Virus record (IMG/VR): IMGVR_UViG_3300030061_001237
Location: 1 to 45,263 of that record
Length of the DNA stretch: 45,263 nt
Origin: a virus
Direction: 5' to 3' (one strand)
Shown here: positions 37,102 to 42,779 of the stretch, piece by piece
Numbering within the stretch: position 1 is the first letter of the stretch
Layout of the letters: every line of letters starts with the position of its first letter
The notes under the pieces: generated by a model
Database searches by the model: none
What the model was told of the DNA's origin: nothing
The model's input: the letters and a program-made list of their open reading frames with translations, nothing else
Translations under genes and position numbers: made by a program

Positions 37102-37831
37102 ATGGACCTGGAATAAATGTTTTACCTACCCTAAGAGTAAACGACAAGTGCTCGAGGGCCTACGTCATTACGACGTGGTGGATGGAGTGTTACCAAGTGT
37201 TACGACGATATTGTCAGATACTAGATCTGAAGAGAAGATAAAGAAATTAGCCGAGTGGCGTGAACGAGTAGGACAGGATGAAGCCACGAGGATCACGGAC
37301 CAAAGTGGACAGCGTGGAACGATCATGCATAATTACCTAGAGGGGTATCTAAAAGGTCAAAATAGACTAGATCTAAGCCCCGTAGGCGTGACTGCAGGGG
37401 GTATGGCAACAAAAGTCATGGAAGATGGCATCTTTGACAAACTCACTGAAATCTGGGGCTCTGAGGTGGTTTTATTCTACCCTGGACTTTACGCAGGTCA
37501 GACAGATGTTGTGGGTATTTATGAAGGTGCACAATCAATAGTCGACTTCAAACAATCTAACAAACCAAAGAAGAGAGAATGGATCGATGATTACTTCATG
37601 CAATCAGCTGCATATGCTTCTGCTCATAATCAAATTTATGGCACTAACATTACAAAGGGAGTGATATTGGTATGTACTCCTGACCTATATTTTCAAAGGT
37701 TTATTGTTGAAGGGGCAGAGTTTCAAAACTATGCAAGACAATGGTTTGCAAAAGTGGCACAATTTTATGCAAAGAGGCAAGAAAAAGGCATACAAAATAG
37801 TAGGACTATAGGTATTTTTAAAGGTAAATAA
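37091..37831 (+). CDS. PD-(D/E)XK exonuclease
   Basis: 246 aa. It has the RecB/Cas4-like pattern of phage exonucleases: RGTIMHNYLEGYLKG with H80, then YAGQTDVVGIY with D139 and SIVDFKQSNKPKK with D152 and K154, followed by QSAAYASAHN. Such enzymes act in DNA recombination and degradation of host DNA. It ends before the regulatory region. Catalytic residues are all visible. Confidence 0.85.
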   Translation: MSAKWTWNKCFTYPKSKRQVLEGLRHYDVVDGVLPSVTTILSDTRSEEKIKKLAEWRERVGQDEATRITDQSGQRGTIMHNYLEGYLKGQNRLDLSPVGVTAGGMATKVMEDGIFDKLTEIWGSEVVLFYPGLYAGQTDVVGIYEGAQSIVDFKQSNKPKKREWIDDYFMQSAAYASAHNQIYGTNITKGVILVCTPDLYFQRFIVEGAEFQNYARQWFAKVAQFYAKRQEKGIQNSRTIGIFKGK

Positions 37832-38025
37832 AAAAAATTTTTTTATGTTCACCCAAAATATCTGCTACAATGCTACAATTGATAAAAAGTGTTATATACC
37901 AACATAAATAGTACTGTTTTTTGTAACAAAGTGGTGTTACAATGGTGCTACAGCTGCTACAAACCCCGTCGCGCGTAGGGGAAAAAGGTTTTGGAAAAAA
38001 GTCACCTAGTGAAAAAAGACTATGG
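37832..38025. promoter_or_regulatory. Noncoding region with TGYTACAA iteron-like repeats
   Basis: Six copies of TG(C/T)TACA(A/G) occur: direct at 37863, 37871, 37935, 37946 and 37955, and one inverted (TTGTAACA at 37921). A/T-rich spacers separate them, and a short GC hairpin-like CCCCGTCGCGCGTAGGGG follows at ~37965. This arrangement is reminiscent of iterons bound by a replication or regulatory protein. A reading frame from ATG at 37942 would read through this region, but the likely start of the next gene is 38026. Confidence 0.55.
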
Positions 38026-38328
38026 ATGGTATATGGAATGATGAGAAGAAATAAGAAATCAAAATATAAATATGCAACTATTAATAAAAAGCGTTATTAT
38101 TTTTACATTGTGCGTTGGGTCGACATTTGCGGAGACTCCGGACACGCCACCAAAGAAGAGTTCGATAAATTTGAACCTGCTTATATGGTTAGTCATGCCT
38201 ATGTGTATAAACGAACAAGTAAATATTTGTACACCTTTTCGAGTTATGATGAAAAAGAGGAAGTCTTCTCAGACAGAAACATCTTCCCAGTCGGATGCAT
38301 TGTTAAACTAGAAAAAATATTACTCTAA
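38026..38328 (+). CDS. Small conserved phage protein
   Basis: 100 aa from the ATG at 38026; longer frames starting at 37942 are possible but extend into repeats. It has RYYFYIVRWVDICGDSGHAT, then AYMVSHAYVYKRTSKYLYTF and DRNIFPVGCIVKLEKI, matching a small beta-rich protein seen in marine phages (WxDI.GD... DRNxFP). It overlaps the 3' end of the small terminase gene on the opposite strand by nine bases (38320-38328). Role unknown. Confidence 0.65.
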   Translation: MVYGMMRRNKKSKYKYATINKKRYYFYIVRWVDICGDSGHATKEEFDKFEPAYMVSHAYVYKRTSKYLYTFSSYDEKEEVFSDRNIFPVGCIVKLEKILL

Positions 38329-38796
38329 TATCTCTGCGTCTTCGACTCCGGCAAAGATTTTGCCATATCTTCTTAATGATTTTTTAACCTTACTATCTAG
38401 TTCCTCATCACTTAAATCAGAAACATTTTTATGTAAGTGCATACTTCGATCTATGTATAAACCACCTGCTTTTCCACGTGCAACTTCAGCATTGGTAGCT
38501 GCTGTCCAAGCTTTATTTTGTCTAGACTCATCTCTGAGTTGACCTAATTCTTTTAGATGAGATTCGTAAGTTATCTCATATTTCTTTTGAAGTTCAGCTC
38601 TTAGCTCTCCTATGTATTGAGATACTAAAGGATATTTATCTTCGTTCTGTAATCTACTAGCATGCATATAAGCTGAGTCTTCTGCATAACCCGCTTTCTT
38701 AGCACAATCAGTAGCAGTCATTCTGCCTTCATTATACACCAATAGCTGTGCAAATTTCGTCTGTTGTTCTGTTAGTCTTTTTGGTACTCCTGCCAT
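38320..38796 (-). CDS. terS: Probable terminase small subunit
   Basis: 158 aa from the ATG at 38796 (an upstream ATG at 38805 adds three residues). It opens with KRLTEQQTKFAQLLVYNEGR, then MTATDCAKKAGYAEDSAYMH, the pattern of Terminase_2-type small subunits with an N-terminal DNA-binding helix-turn-helix. Long helices follow (LRAELQKKYEITYESHLKEL), then the acidic SDEELDSKVKKSLR. The small subunit usually precedes terL on the same strand; here it is on the - strand about 4 kb away, which is unusual. Confidence 0.75.
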   Translation of the reverse strand: MAGVPKRLTEQQTKFAQLLVYNEGRMTATDCAKKAGYAEDSAYMHASRLQNEDKYPLVSQYIGELRAELQKKYEITYESHLKELGQLRDESRQNKAWTAATNAEVARGKAGGLYIDRSMHLHKNVSDLSDEELDSKVKKSLRRYGKIFAGVEDAEILE

Positions 38797-38834
38797 ATAT
38801 TGCATTATAATTTTTATTAGGTATATTGCAACCT

Positions 38835-39065
38835 ATGTTAAGTGGAAAGTTACTAAGACAGATATTAGATAAAATGCTTACAAATTCACCCGTTGCTCAA
38901 AATGCTAGGGTTCAAATCGTCGATAAGACAGGTAAATTCTATGACATTTCTGAGATAAGATTAGCTGAAAATAAGTTGGTTGGAGTCAGAGAAACTCACA
39001 GAATTATACTAACTTTAATGGATGAGAAGGGCTGGAAAATGGGTAAGGTTTTGAAGTTAAAATGA
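38835..39065 (+). CDS. Small conserved protein
   Basis: 76 aa from ATG at 38835 (a TTG at 38826 is in frame). LSGKLLRQILDKMLTNSPVA then VQIVDKTGKFYDISEIRLAE; a small alpha/beta fold. It diverges from terS. Related short proteins occur in phages near DNA-packaging or regulatory genes. Function unknown. Confidence 0.6.
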   Translation: MLSGKLLRQILDKMLTNSPVAQNARVQIVDKTGKFYDISEIRLAENKLVGVRETHRIILTLMDEKGWKMGKVLKLK

Positions 39066-39097
39066 TAAGTCTATTATGCATAACTTATCCTGAATAG

Positions 39098-39478
39098 ATG
39101 CATAAAAATGAAACAAAATTTTGGCATCAAATTAAAAATGCTGGATGGAAAATTTCGTTTACTCGTATTGAAAATAGCGCCTCTCATGGTACTCCAGACT
39201 TGTTATGTCAGAACGAAAACCATGTATTTTTTACCATTGAATTAAAGCTAAGTTTGGATAAGAAGATAAGGTTCAGTCCACATCAAATTTCGTACCATGT
39301 ACGACATCCTGAGAATACATTTATCTTGCTAAAGACCCTCGGTCCTTTAGCCATAAAACTTTATGAGGGGAAGGATATCCTTGAACTTGTGGCCAAGGGC
39401 CATGAACCGCTTGAGCCTGTCGCTTGCGGACTTGAGGCCTGTGGCTTGTGGCTCGAGCGCCTCGGTTCTTGCGCCTAG
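39098..39478 (+). CDS. Small PD-(D/E)XK nuclease, VRR-NUC/resolvase-like
   Basis: 126 aa. RIENSASHGTPDLLCQ then VFFTIELKLSL give the G-x-PD...E-x-K metal motif of the VRR-NUC/Holliday-junction-resolvase-like nucleases. The last ~30 residues (from VACGLEACGLWLE) are encoded by GC-rich DNA unlike the rest and may be a recent extension into an intergenic repeat. Its stop is followed within 40 bases by a terminator. Likely role in recombination or branch resolution. Confidence 0.75.
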   Translation: MHKNETKFWHQIKNAGWKISFTRIENSASHGTPDLLCQNENHVFFTIELKLSLDKKIRFSPHQISYHVRHPENTFILLKTLGPLAIKLYEGKDILELVAKGHEPLEPVACGLEACGLWLERLGSCA

Positions 39479-39500
39479 CGCTTGTGGGCGGGTCCCTCCC
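39478..39500. repeat. GC-rich repeat copy 1 (divergent)
   Basis: GCGCTTGTGGGCGGGTCCCTCCC, a diverged copy of the element found four more times at 40282, 40667, 42070 and 42657. Part of it also forms the terminator hairpin. Confidence 0.65.
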
Positions 39501-39522
39501 AAAACTGGGGGAAGGTTTTTTT
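39494..39522 (+). terminator. Intrinsic terminator
   Basis: An imperfect hairpin, CCCTCCC at 39494-39500 with GGGGGAAGG at 39507-39515, is followed by TTTTTTT (39516-39522). It ends transcription of the 39098 gene just before the convergent gene end at 39521. Confidence 0.65.
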
Positions 39523-40219
39523 ATATATCCTGAACAAAGCCTGAATCATCGTGGACCGCTTTGCCTTTGGCATAGAGGCCCGCAATGGTATTCCTAGGGT
39601 CAACAAATCGGAGGTCGGATCTGTCGGCATTGGTTACTTTGTAACCGTGGAATTTTTTTGGTAGCTTCCTAGATCTAAAGACGGCTGAAATATTTCCGCC
39701 TTTTTTTAAAATATCTAAAGCTAGTTTTTTGTTATCTTCATTTAGTGAATAGGTAATATGGTAGTTTTTAGGAAGCCATTTTTTAGCCCACATTAATGCG
39801 CGCTTGTAAATTTTTGTATAGTCATAAAATTGTACTTCAGGAAATTTTTCCATGATTCCGAATCGCTCCCAATTGATATCGCTAGTTCCATTCAATCGAA
39901 CCGCTGGCCGGTAGCCTTGCCGCTTGCATCTGGCAGCAAATAAAAAAATTTCTTTTTCAAGCTGCGCCAGGAATGCTGCGCGGTCCTTCATAAAATATAA
40001 GGTTTTATTGATCCGCCCACGTTGTACAGTTTTCATTTGCCCGCGGCCCGCTGTGTTCAGGCATGCGGCCTTGCATCCTGCGCTTGCCATGGGGCAAACA
40101 TTAAAACCTGAGCTTGAAGCTGGGGCCAGGTAGAGTATAGCTGTTTTCCATCCGTAGCTCTGACCCTTTACGGTCTTCGCGTTGTTATCAAAATTCAATA
40201 GTCTTTTTGCTCGGTACAT
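39521..40219 (-). CDS. Cys-rich conserved phage protein, start defined by promoter
   Basis: 232 aa from the ATG at 40219. An upstream in-frame start at 40306 lies inside the GC-rich repeat and before the promoter, so is rejected. The N-terminal region has CPMASAGCKAACLNTAGRGQ with three Cys, a signature of an uncharacterised phage family (DUF7227-like). Further on: RPAVRLNGTSDINWERFG and FRSRKLPKKFHGYKVTNADR, perhaps a nuclease- or radical-type fold. Enzyme class unknown. The promoter -10 TATATA at 40226-40231 is placed so that the transcript would start at the ATG itself (leaderless). Confidence 0.75.
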   Translation of the reverse strand: MYRAKRLLNFDNNAKTVKGQSYGWKTAILYLAPASSSGFNVCPMASAGCKAACLNTAGRGQMKTVQRGRINKTLYFMKDRAAFLAQLEKEIFLFAARCKRQGYRPAVRLNGTSDINWERFGIMEKFPEVQFYDYTKIYKRALMWAKKWLPKNYHITYSLNEDNKKLALDILKKGGNISAVFRSRKLPKKFHGYKVTNADRSDLRFVDPRNTIAGLYAKGKAVHDDSGFVQDI

Positions 40220-40225
40220 GTAACT

Positions 40226-40254
40226 TATATAGGATATTAAAGGATCAATGTCAA
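40226..40254 (-). promoter_or_regulatory. Sigma70-like promoter with TAGGATATT spacer motif
   Basis: On the - strand: TTGACA (40254-40249), 17-base spacer containing TTTAATATCC, then TATATA (40231-40226). The predicted transcription start is about 40219, the first base of the ATG of the downstream - strand gene. The sequence almost repeats the promoter at 40611-40639. Confidence 0.75.
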
Positions 40255-40281
40255 TAGCTAAAATTTTTTTTTCGGAGTAGT

Positions 40282-40304
40282 GAGCTTGTGGGCGGGTCCC
40301 ACCC
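40282..40304. repeat. GC-rich hairpin repeat copy 2
   Basis: GAGCTTGTGGGCGGGTCCCACCC. GTGGG and CCCAC can pair. It is followed by ATTTTTTTTTTTT on the + strand, so could terminate + strand transcripts, although no + gene is upstream of it here. It lies about 28 bases upstream of the - strand promoter at 40226-40254. Confidence 0.75.
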
Positions 40305-40322
40305 ATTTTTTTTTTTTAAGAT

Positions 40323-40603
40323 TGGCGCTCTTCCCGTCCCGCTCGCATGTGGCTTTGGACAGTAATAGCGCCAGATCACTTGTTGCTGGGCCTAGTACAG
40401 GGCAAGTTCGGGTAGCGTTAGCATCCTCGTGTTATCCTGCTTTTGGTATATAATTTTTCAACCAACTTAACTTGACCTCAAATCCCCTTACGATACCAAC
40501 GCTATTAACGTTGTATGGCATTACCCCTATTTATTCGGGGGATCAGGGATCACTCAACTCTCTAGGATTTCTCCAGCCCATAGCTATTGGGGCGTAAGTG
40601 ATC
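40323..40603 (-). ncRNA. Candidate structured noncoding RNA
   Basis: A stretch without a plausible gene lies directly after a good - strand promoter (40611-40639) whose predicted start is about 40603. From there the RNA begins GATCACTT, which pairs over 8 bp with AAGTGATC at 40381-40374, closing a 230 nt domain. A second copy of AGTGATC at 40554-40548 gives an alternative 7 bp helix. Further helices: GGA-GAAA-TCC with a GNRA loop (40565-40574), GCCC/GGGC (40576-40579 with 40590-40593), CAACG/CGTTG (40497-40501 with 40509-40513, extended by ATA/TAT), ATCCCC/GGGGAT (40482-40487 with 40538-40543), TTGGT/ACCAA (40443-40447 with 40461-40465), and 3' stem TGGCGCT/AGCGCCA (40323-40329 with 40367-40373). 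It is more GC-rich than its surroundings. Function unknown. Confidence 0.65.
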
Positions 40604-40610
40604 AGAGTTA

Positions 40611-40639
40611 TATATAGGATATTACAGGACCAATGTCAA
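40611..40639 (-). promoter_or_regulatory. Sigma70-like promoter for the ncRNA candidate
   Basis: TTGACA (40639-40634), 17-base spacer with GTAATATCC, TATATA (40616-40611). It closely matches the promoter at 40226-40254 and contains the shared TAGGATATT motif. The predicted start falls at the first base of the closing stem of the RNA candidate. Confidence 0.75.
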
Positions 40640-40666
40640 TAGTTAAAAAATTTTTTTCCGAGGGAA

Positions 40667-40689
40667 GAGCTTGTGGGCGGGACCCACCC
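40667..40689. repeat. GC-rich hairpin repeat copy 3
   Basis: GAGCTTGTGGGCGGGACCCACCC, preceded by CCGAGGGAA as in copy 4. It sits between the - strand promoter at 40611-40639 and the + strand promoter at 40715-40743, so it is about 25-30 bases from both. Confidence 0.75.
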
Positions 40690-40714
40690 AAGAAAAAAAA
40701 GAAAAAATTAATGC

Positions 40715-40743
40715 TTGACAGCTATACTAGAATATCCTATAAA
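40715..40743 (+). promoter_or_regulatory. Strong sigma70-like promoter
   Basis: TTGACA (40715-40720), 17-base spacer GCTATACTAGAATATCC, TATAAA (40738-40743). The spacer carries TAGAATATCCTA, one base from the palindrome TAGGATATCCTA. The gene starts at 40772 behind AAGGAGG. Confidence 0.8.
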
Positions 40744-40771
40744 TTATATTAATAACAACAAAGGAGGAAAA

Positions 40772-41323
40772 ATGGCGAAGACAATGACGGTGTACCAACT
40801 AAATCACTTCAAAGAAAAGGTGAGAAGAAACTTCAACCCTTTAATTGAAGAACAAGAATTGTTGGTTAAACAATATAGAGCTGAAGCAACTCAAAAGATA
40901 GTCGGTAAGTTAGCAAAGAAAATGGGCGCTGATAAAATCTTAAATGAGTTTAGGAAAGCGGAAGCTCAACTGAGGGCGATACAAGATAAGGCAAGAACCT
41001 TCTTCAAAAAGAAGGCGGAACAAAACGAAGATCAGAAAAGTAAATTTAACTCTTATCGTTTTAACGAAGATGAGAAGCTTAAACTTGACGATTGCGAAGA
41101 GCAATTAAAAGATTGGGCTCGTGATCTTGTTGACCGTGAAATAAGAAGAAGACCTGAAGGGCAACAACTCAAACAACTTGAAGACTTAAAACGACACTCA
41201 ATAGATCAAGTAATGGAAAGCGGTACACCTGAAGACTTAATCAGGGCGCTTGACAATACAACTAAGAAGATTGGTATTTCGTGGGTCGTAGACACTTCTA
41301 AAATAAAACAAATATCTAAGTAA
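40772..41323 (+). CDS. Coiled-coil early protein
   Basis: 183 aa from ATG at 40772 with AAGGAGG SD; an upstream TTG at 40715 is part of the promoter. It is highly charged and helical, with coiled-coil potential at ~15-75 (LIEEQELLVKQYRAEATQKI, RKAEAQLRAIQDKARTFF). No domain recognised. Being behind a strong promoter it is probably expressed early and abundantly. Confidence 0.7.
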   Translation: MAKTMTVYQLNHFKEKVRRNFNPLIEEQELLVKQYRAEATQKIVGKLAKKMGADKILNEFRKAEAQLRAIQDKARTFFKKKAEQNEDQKSKFNSYRFNEDEKLKLDDCEEQLKDWARDLVDREIRRRPEGQQLKQLEDLKRHSIDQVMESGTPEDLIRALDNTTKKIGISWVVDTSKIKQISK

Positions 41324-41331
41324 ATAAAAAA

Positions 41332-41351
41332 GGGGGCGAAAGCCCCCTTTT
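41332..41351. terminator. Bidirectional intrinsic terminator
   Basis: GGGGGC-GAAA-GCCCCC (41332-41347) flanked by AAAAAA upstream and TTTT downstream. It ends the 40772 gene and, on the - strand, the convergent microprotein gene. Confidence 0.9.
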
Positions 41352-41354
41352 AAT

Positions 41355-41429
41355 TCAAGTATATAAATACAAGATTATTATTCCGACTAATACGGCTATT
41401 CCAAATTCATATAATTCATAGACTTCCAT
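41355..41429 (-). CDS. Very small membrane protein (24 aa)
   Basis: The 24-residue frame MEVYELYEFGIAVLVGIIIL then YLYT overlaps the stop of the gene at 41429-41671 as TAATG, so it may be translationally coupled. Acidic N-terminus and a hydrophobic helix from IAVLVGIIIL to the end suggest a single-pass membrane peptide. It is below usual gene-size limits, so only moderately sure. Confidence 0.45.
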   Translation of the reverse strand: MEVYELYEFGIAVLVGIIILYLYT

Positions 41430-41671
41430 TATTCGCTTTGAAATATGTTAGCGGATACTGATACGATTTCGGCATTAGCCGTTGTGTATCTGTCTTTATC
41501 TCTATCCCAAAAAGTCATGTATAATTTACCAGTCTTTTTGTGTTTTTCAATTTTTGATTTATCGTCCCATTGTCCTTTTCTCGATATACTTTGGCCTTGC
41601 ATATTGTCTTCACCATTTATTGTCTCAGGTGTCCACGTTGCGATAAATTTATCACCAATATTTAATTTCAT
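41429..41671 (-). CDS. Small beta-rich protein
   Basis: 80 aa behind the perfect SD AGGAGG on the - strand. MKLNIGDKFIATWTPETING then GKLYMTFWDRDKDRYTTANA, looks like a small beta-barrel (SH3- or OB-like). Divergent from the gene at 41742. Function unknown. Confidence 0.65.
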   Translation of the reverse strand: MKLNIGDKFIATWTPETINGEDNMQGQSISRKGQWDDKSKIEKHKKTGKLYMTFWDRDKDRYTTANAEIVSVSANIFQSE

Positions 41672-41689
41672 ATTTCCTCCTTTCTACCC

Positions 41690-41720
41690 TTGACAATATA
41701 TTATTTTCCTATAGTGTCAA
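41690..41720. promoter_or_regulatory. Overlapping divergent promoter/dyad
   Basis: TTGACA (41690-41695) with TATAGT at 41710-41715 on the + strand, and TTGACA (41720-41715) with TATATT (41700-41695) on the - strand. Both have an unusual spacing of 14. The sequence is an imperfect inverted repeat TTGACA-MTATA...TATAK-TGTCAA, so it may also be an operator for a dimeric regulator. Confidence 0.6.
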
Positions 41721-41741
41721 GTCATGAAAGGAGAAATAAAT

Positions 41742-41996
41742 ATGGATAACGTAAATGTAAAATTTGTGGTTCTAAAAGTAGAAGAGCAAAAACTAAGCGA
41801 TCACCCCTATAAAGTTAGTGTTGATGTTGTTGGTTCTTTTAATACTTTAGAAGATGCAAGGAAGTGTAAAGAGGCAAAGGACACTTTAGATAGCATAACA
41901 CCAAATGAATTTGATTGGTGTTTTACTCAATTTAAAGTTCAACAGATTTTTTATAAGTCCTTTGTCCGAGGTAAAGCCGATCAAAAGTCAGCTTAA
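41742..41996 (+). CDS. Small early protein
   Basis: 84 aa from ATG at 41742 (SD AAAGGAG); an in-frame ATG at 41724 is probably not used as it lies before the SD. MDNVNVKFVVLKVEEQKLSD then DARKCKEAKDTLDSITPNEF and FKVQQIFYKSFVRG. A small ferredoxin-like alpha/beta fold is possible. Unknown function. Confidence 0.6.
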   Translation: MDNVNVKFVVLKVEEQKLSDHPYKVSVDVVGSFNTLEDARKCKEAKDTLDSITPNEFDWCFTQFKVQQIFYKSFVRGKADQKSA

Positions 41997-42006
41997 CTTA
42001 TAAAAG

Positions 42007-42124
42007 CCCAAAGTGAACAAGCCGTGGAAGTAGCGTGAGCTGTTCATTTTGGGTCAAGAACCGAGGGAAGAGCATGTGGGCGGGACCCACCCGGGGGGGA
42101 AAAAAGAAAAACCCAAAATGAACA
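42007..42124 (+). promoter_or_regulatory. Mutually exclusive hairpins (possible RNA switch)
   Basis: CCCAAAGTGAACA (42007-42019) can pair with TGTTCATTTTGGG (42041-42053) in a 13 bp helix. The same TGTTCATTTTGGG can pair perfectly with CCCAAAATGAACA (42112-42124), enclosing the GC-rich repeat. The two helices exclude each other, as in attenuators or riboswitches. It lies downstream of the 41742 gene and upstream of 42276. Confidence 0.6.
42070..42092. repeat. GC-rich hairpin repeat copy 4
   Basis: GAGCATGTGGGCGGGACCCACCC, preceded by CCGAGGGAA as in copy 3 and followed by GGGGGGG. Confidence 0.75.
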
Positions 42125-42218
42125 CATTATTTATTTGCAATGGATCTAGGATATTGTAGGATCTATTTATGTTTATATATAGAAATTATGCTCTCTAACA
42201 ATAAACAGATTGGGACGC

Positions 42219-42245
42219 TGCCGGGCAATCATATTCAACCCGGCA
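42219..42245 (+). promoter_or_regulatory. 5' leader hairpin before the 42276 gene
   Basis: TGCCGGG and CCCGGCA form a 7 bp stem around a 13 base loop (CAATCATATTCAA). It lies in the leader of the 42276 gene, about 30 bases from its start. A weak promoter-like TATATA precedes it near 42173. A translation- or stability-controlling role is inferred. Confidence 0.45.
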
Positions 42246-42275
42246 GACCCGCAAACAAAAAAGGAGGATGGACAA

Positions 42276-42602
42276 ATGACAAAAGCAAAATACAACGTTC
42301 ACGTTTGGGACAATGACGCTGACAATACTGAAACAGTATTCGAGGCGCCAGCTAAACCAACGTTGGAACAGTTATATAAACTAATCGGATGTAGTACTGT
42401 GGAACGTGTATCGGGCTACGATAAGTCTGTATCAAATAGAACGTTTGATATATGGATCGATGAAGAGGGTAAGTTTAAAAGCCCTGTTAAAAATCTACGT
42501 GCAACTAATGCATGGTTTAGATGGATGCATAGAACAGGACATGTAAATATTCCTGGCGACTTCATCACTGGCAAAGCAGTTTGCTATAAAAAAATAGCCT
42601 AG
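42276..42602 (+). CDS. Small early protein
   Basis: 108 aa from ATG at 42276 behind AAAGGAGGATG; an in-frame ATG at 42210 has no SD. MTKAKYNVHVWDNDADNTET then LYKLIGCSTVERVSGYDKSV, FDIWIDEEGKF and AWFRWMHRTGHVNIPGDFIT. The pattern FDIWIDEEGK...WFR resembles DUF3846, a small phage/bacterial family of unknown function (GDxxI..). Assigned only tentatively. Confidence 0.6.
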   Translation: MTKAKYNVHVWDNDADNTETVFEAPAKPTLEQLYKLIGCSTVERVSGYDKSVSNRTFDIWIDEEGKFKSPVKNLRATNAWFRWMHRTGHVNIPGDFITGKAVCYKKIA

Positions 42603-42626
42603 GATATTCTAGGATAAGTCAATAGA

Positions 42627-42652
42627 CTAGGCGACCAAAATGGGTCGCCTAG
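42627..42652 (+). repeat. Strong hairpin after the 42276 gene
   Basis: CTAGGCGACC and GGTCGCCTAG form a perfect 10 bp stem with loop AAAATG. No T-run follows. It may stop exonucleases or be processed, or form a site in DNA. A promoter-like motif with TAGGATATT at 42601-42610 lies just before it. Confidence 0.7.
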
Positions 42653-42656
42653 AGAA

Positions 42657-42679
42657 GAGCATGTGGGCGGGACCCACCC
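42657..42679. repeat. GC-rich hairpin repeat copy 5
   Basis: GAGCATGTGGGCGGGACCCACCC. Its GGGACCC can also pair with GGGGTCCC at about 42754-42761, which could fold the leader before terL. Confidence 0.75.
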
Positions 42680-42779
42680 TAAGAGAGGTCCCAATAGGAA
42701 TTATTACTGGGGTTATAGCTTTGTTAAAAAATCGTAAGGGGTGTCGTGTAGTAGGGGTCCCAGACATACCCTATATAGT

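Noticed and set aside
37860-37970. Repeats as a CRISPR array
   Set aside because: Units are only 8 bases with irregular spacing and no Cas genes are near.
38905-38920. GGGTTCAAATC resembling a tRNA T-loop
   Set aside because: It lies inside a coding frame and no acceptor or anticodon stems surround it.
40220-40306. Upstream N-terminal extension of the Cys-rich gene
   Set aside because: It begins in the GC-rich repeat and lies upstream of the promoter, so it is unlikely to be translated.
40288-40317. Strong + strand terminator with T12
   Set aside because: No + strand gene reads into it; it is better explained as a copy of the GC-rich repeat followed by an A/T tract, although terminator function is possible.
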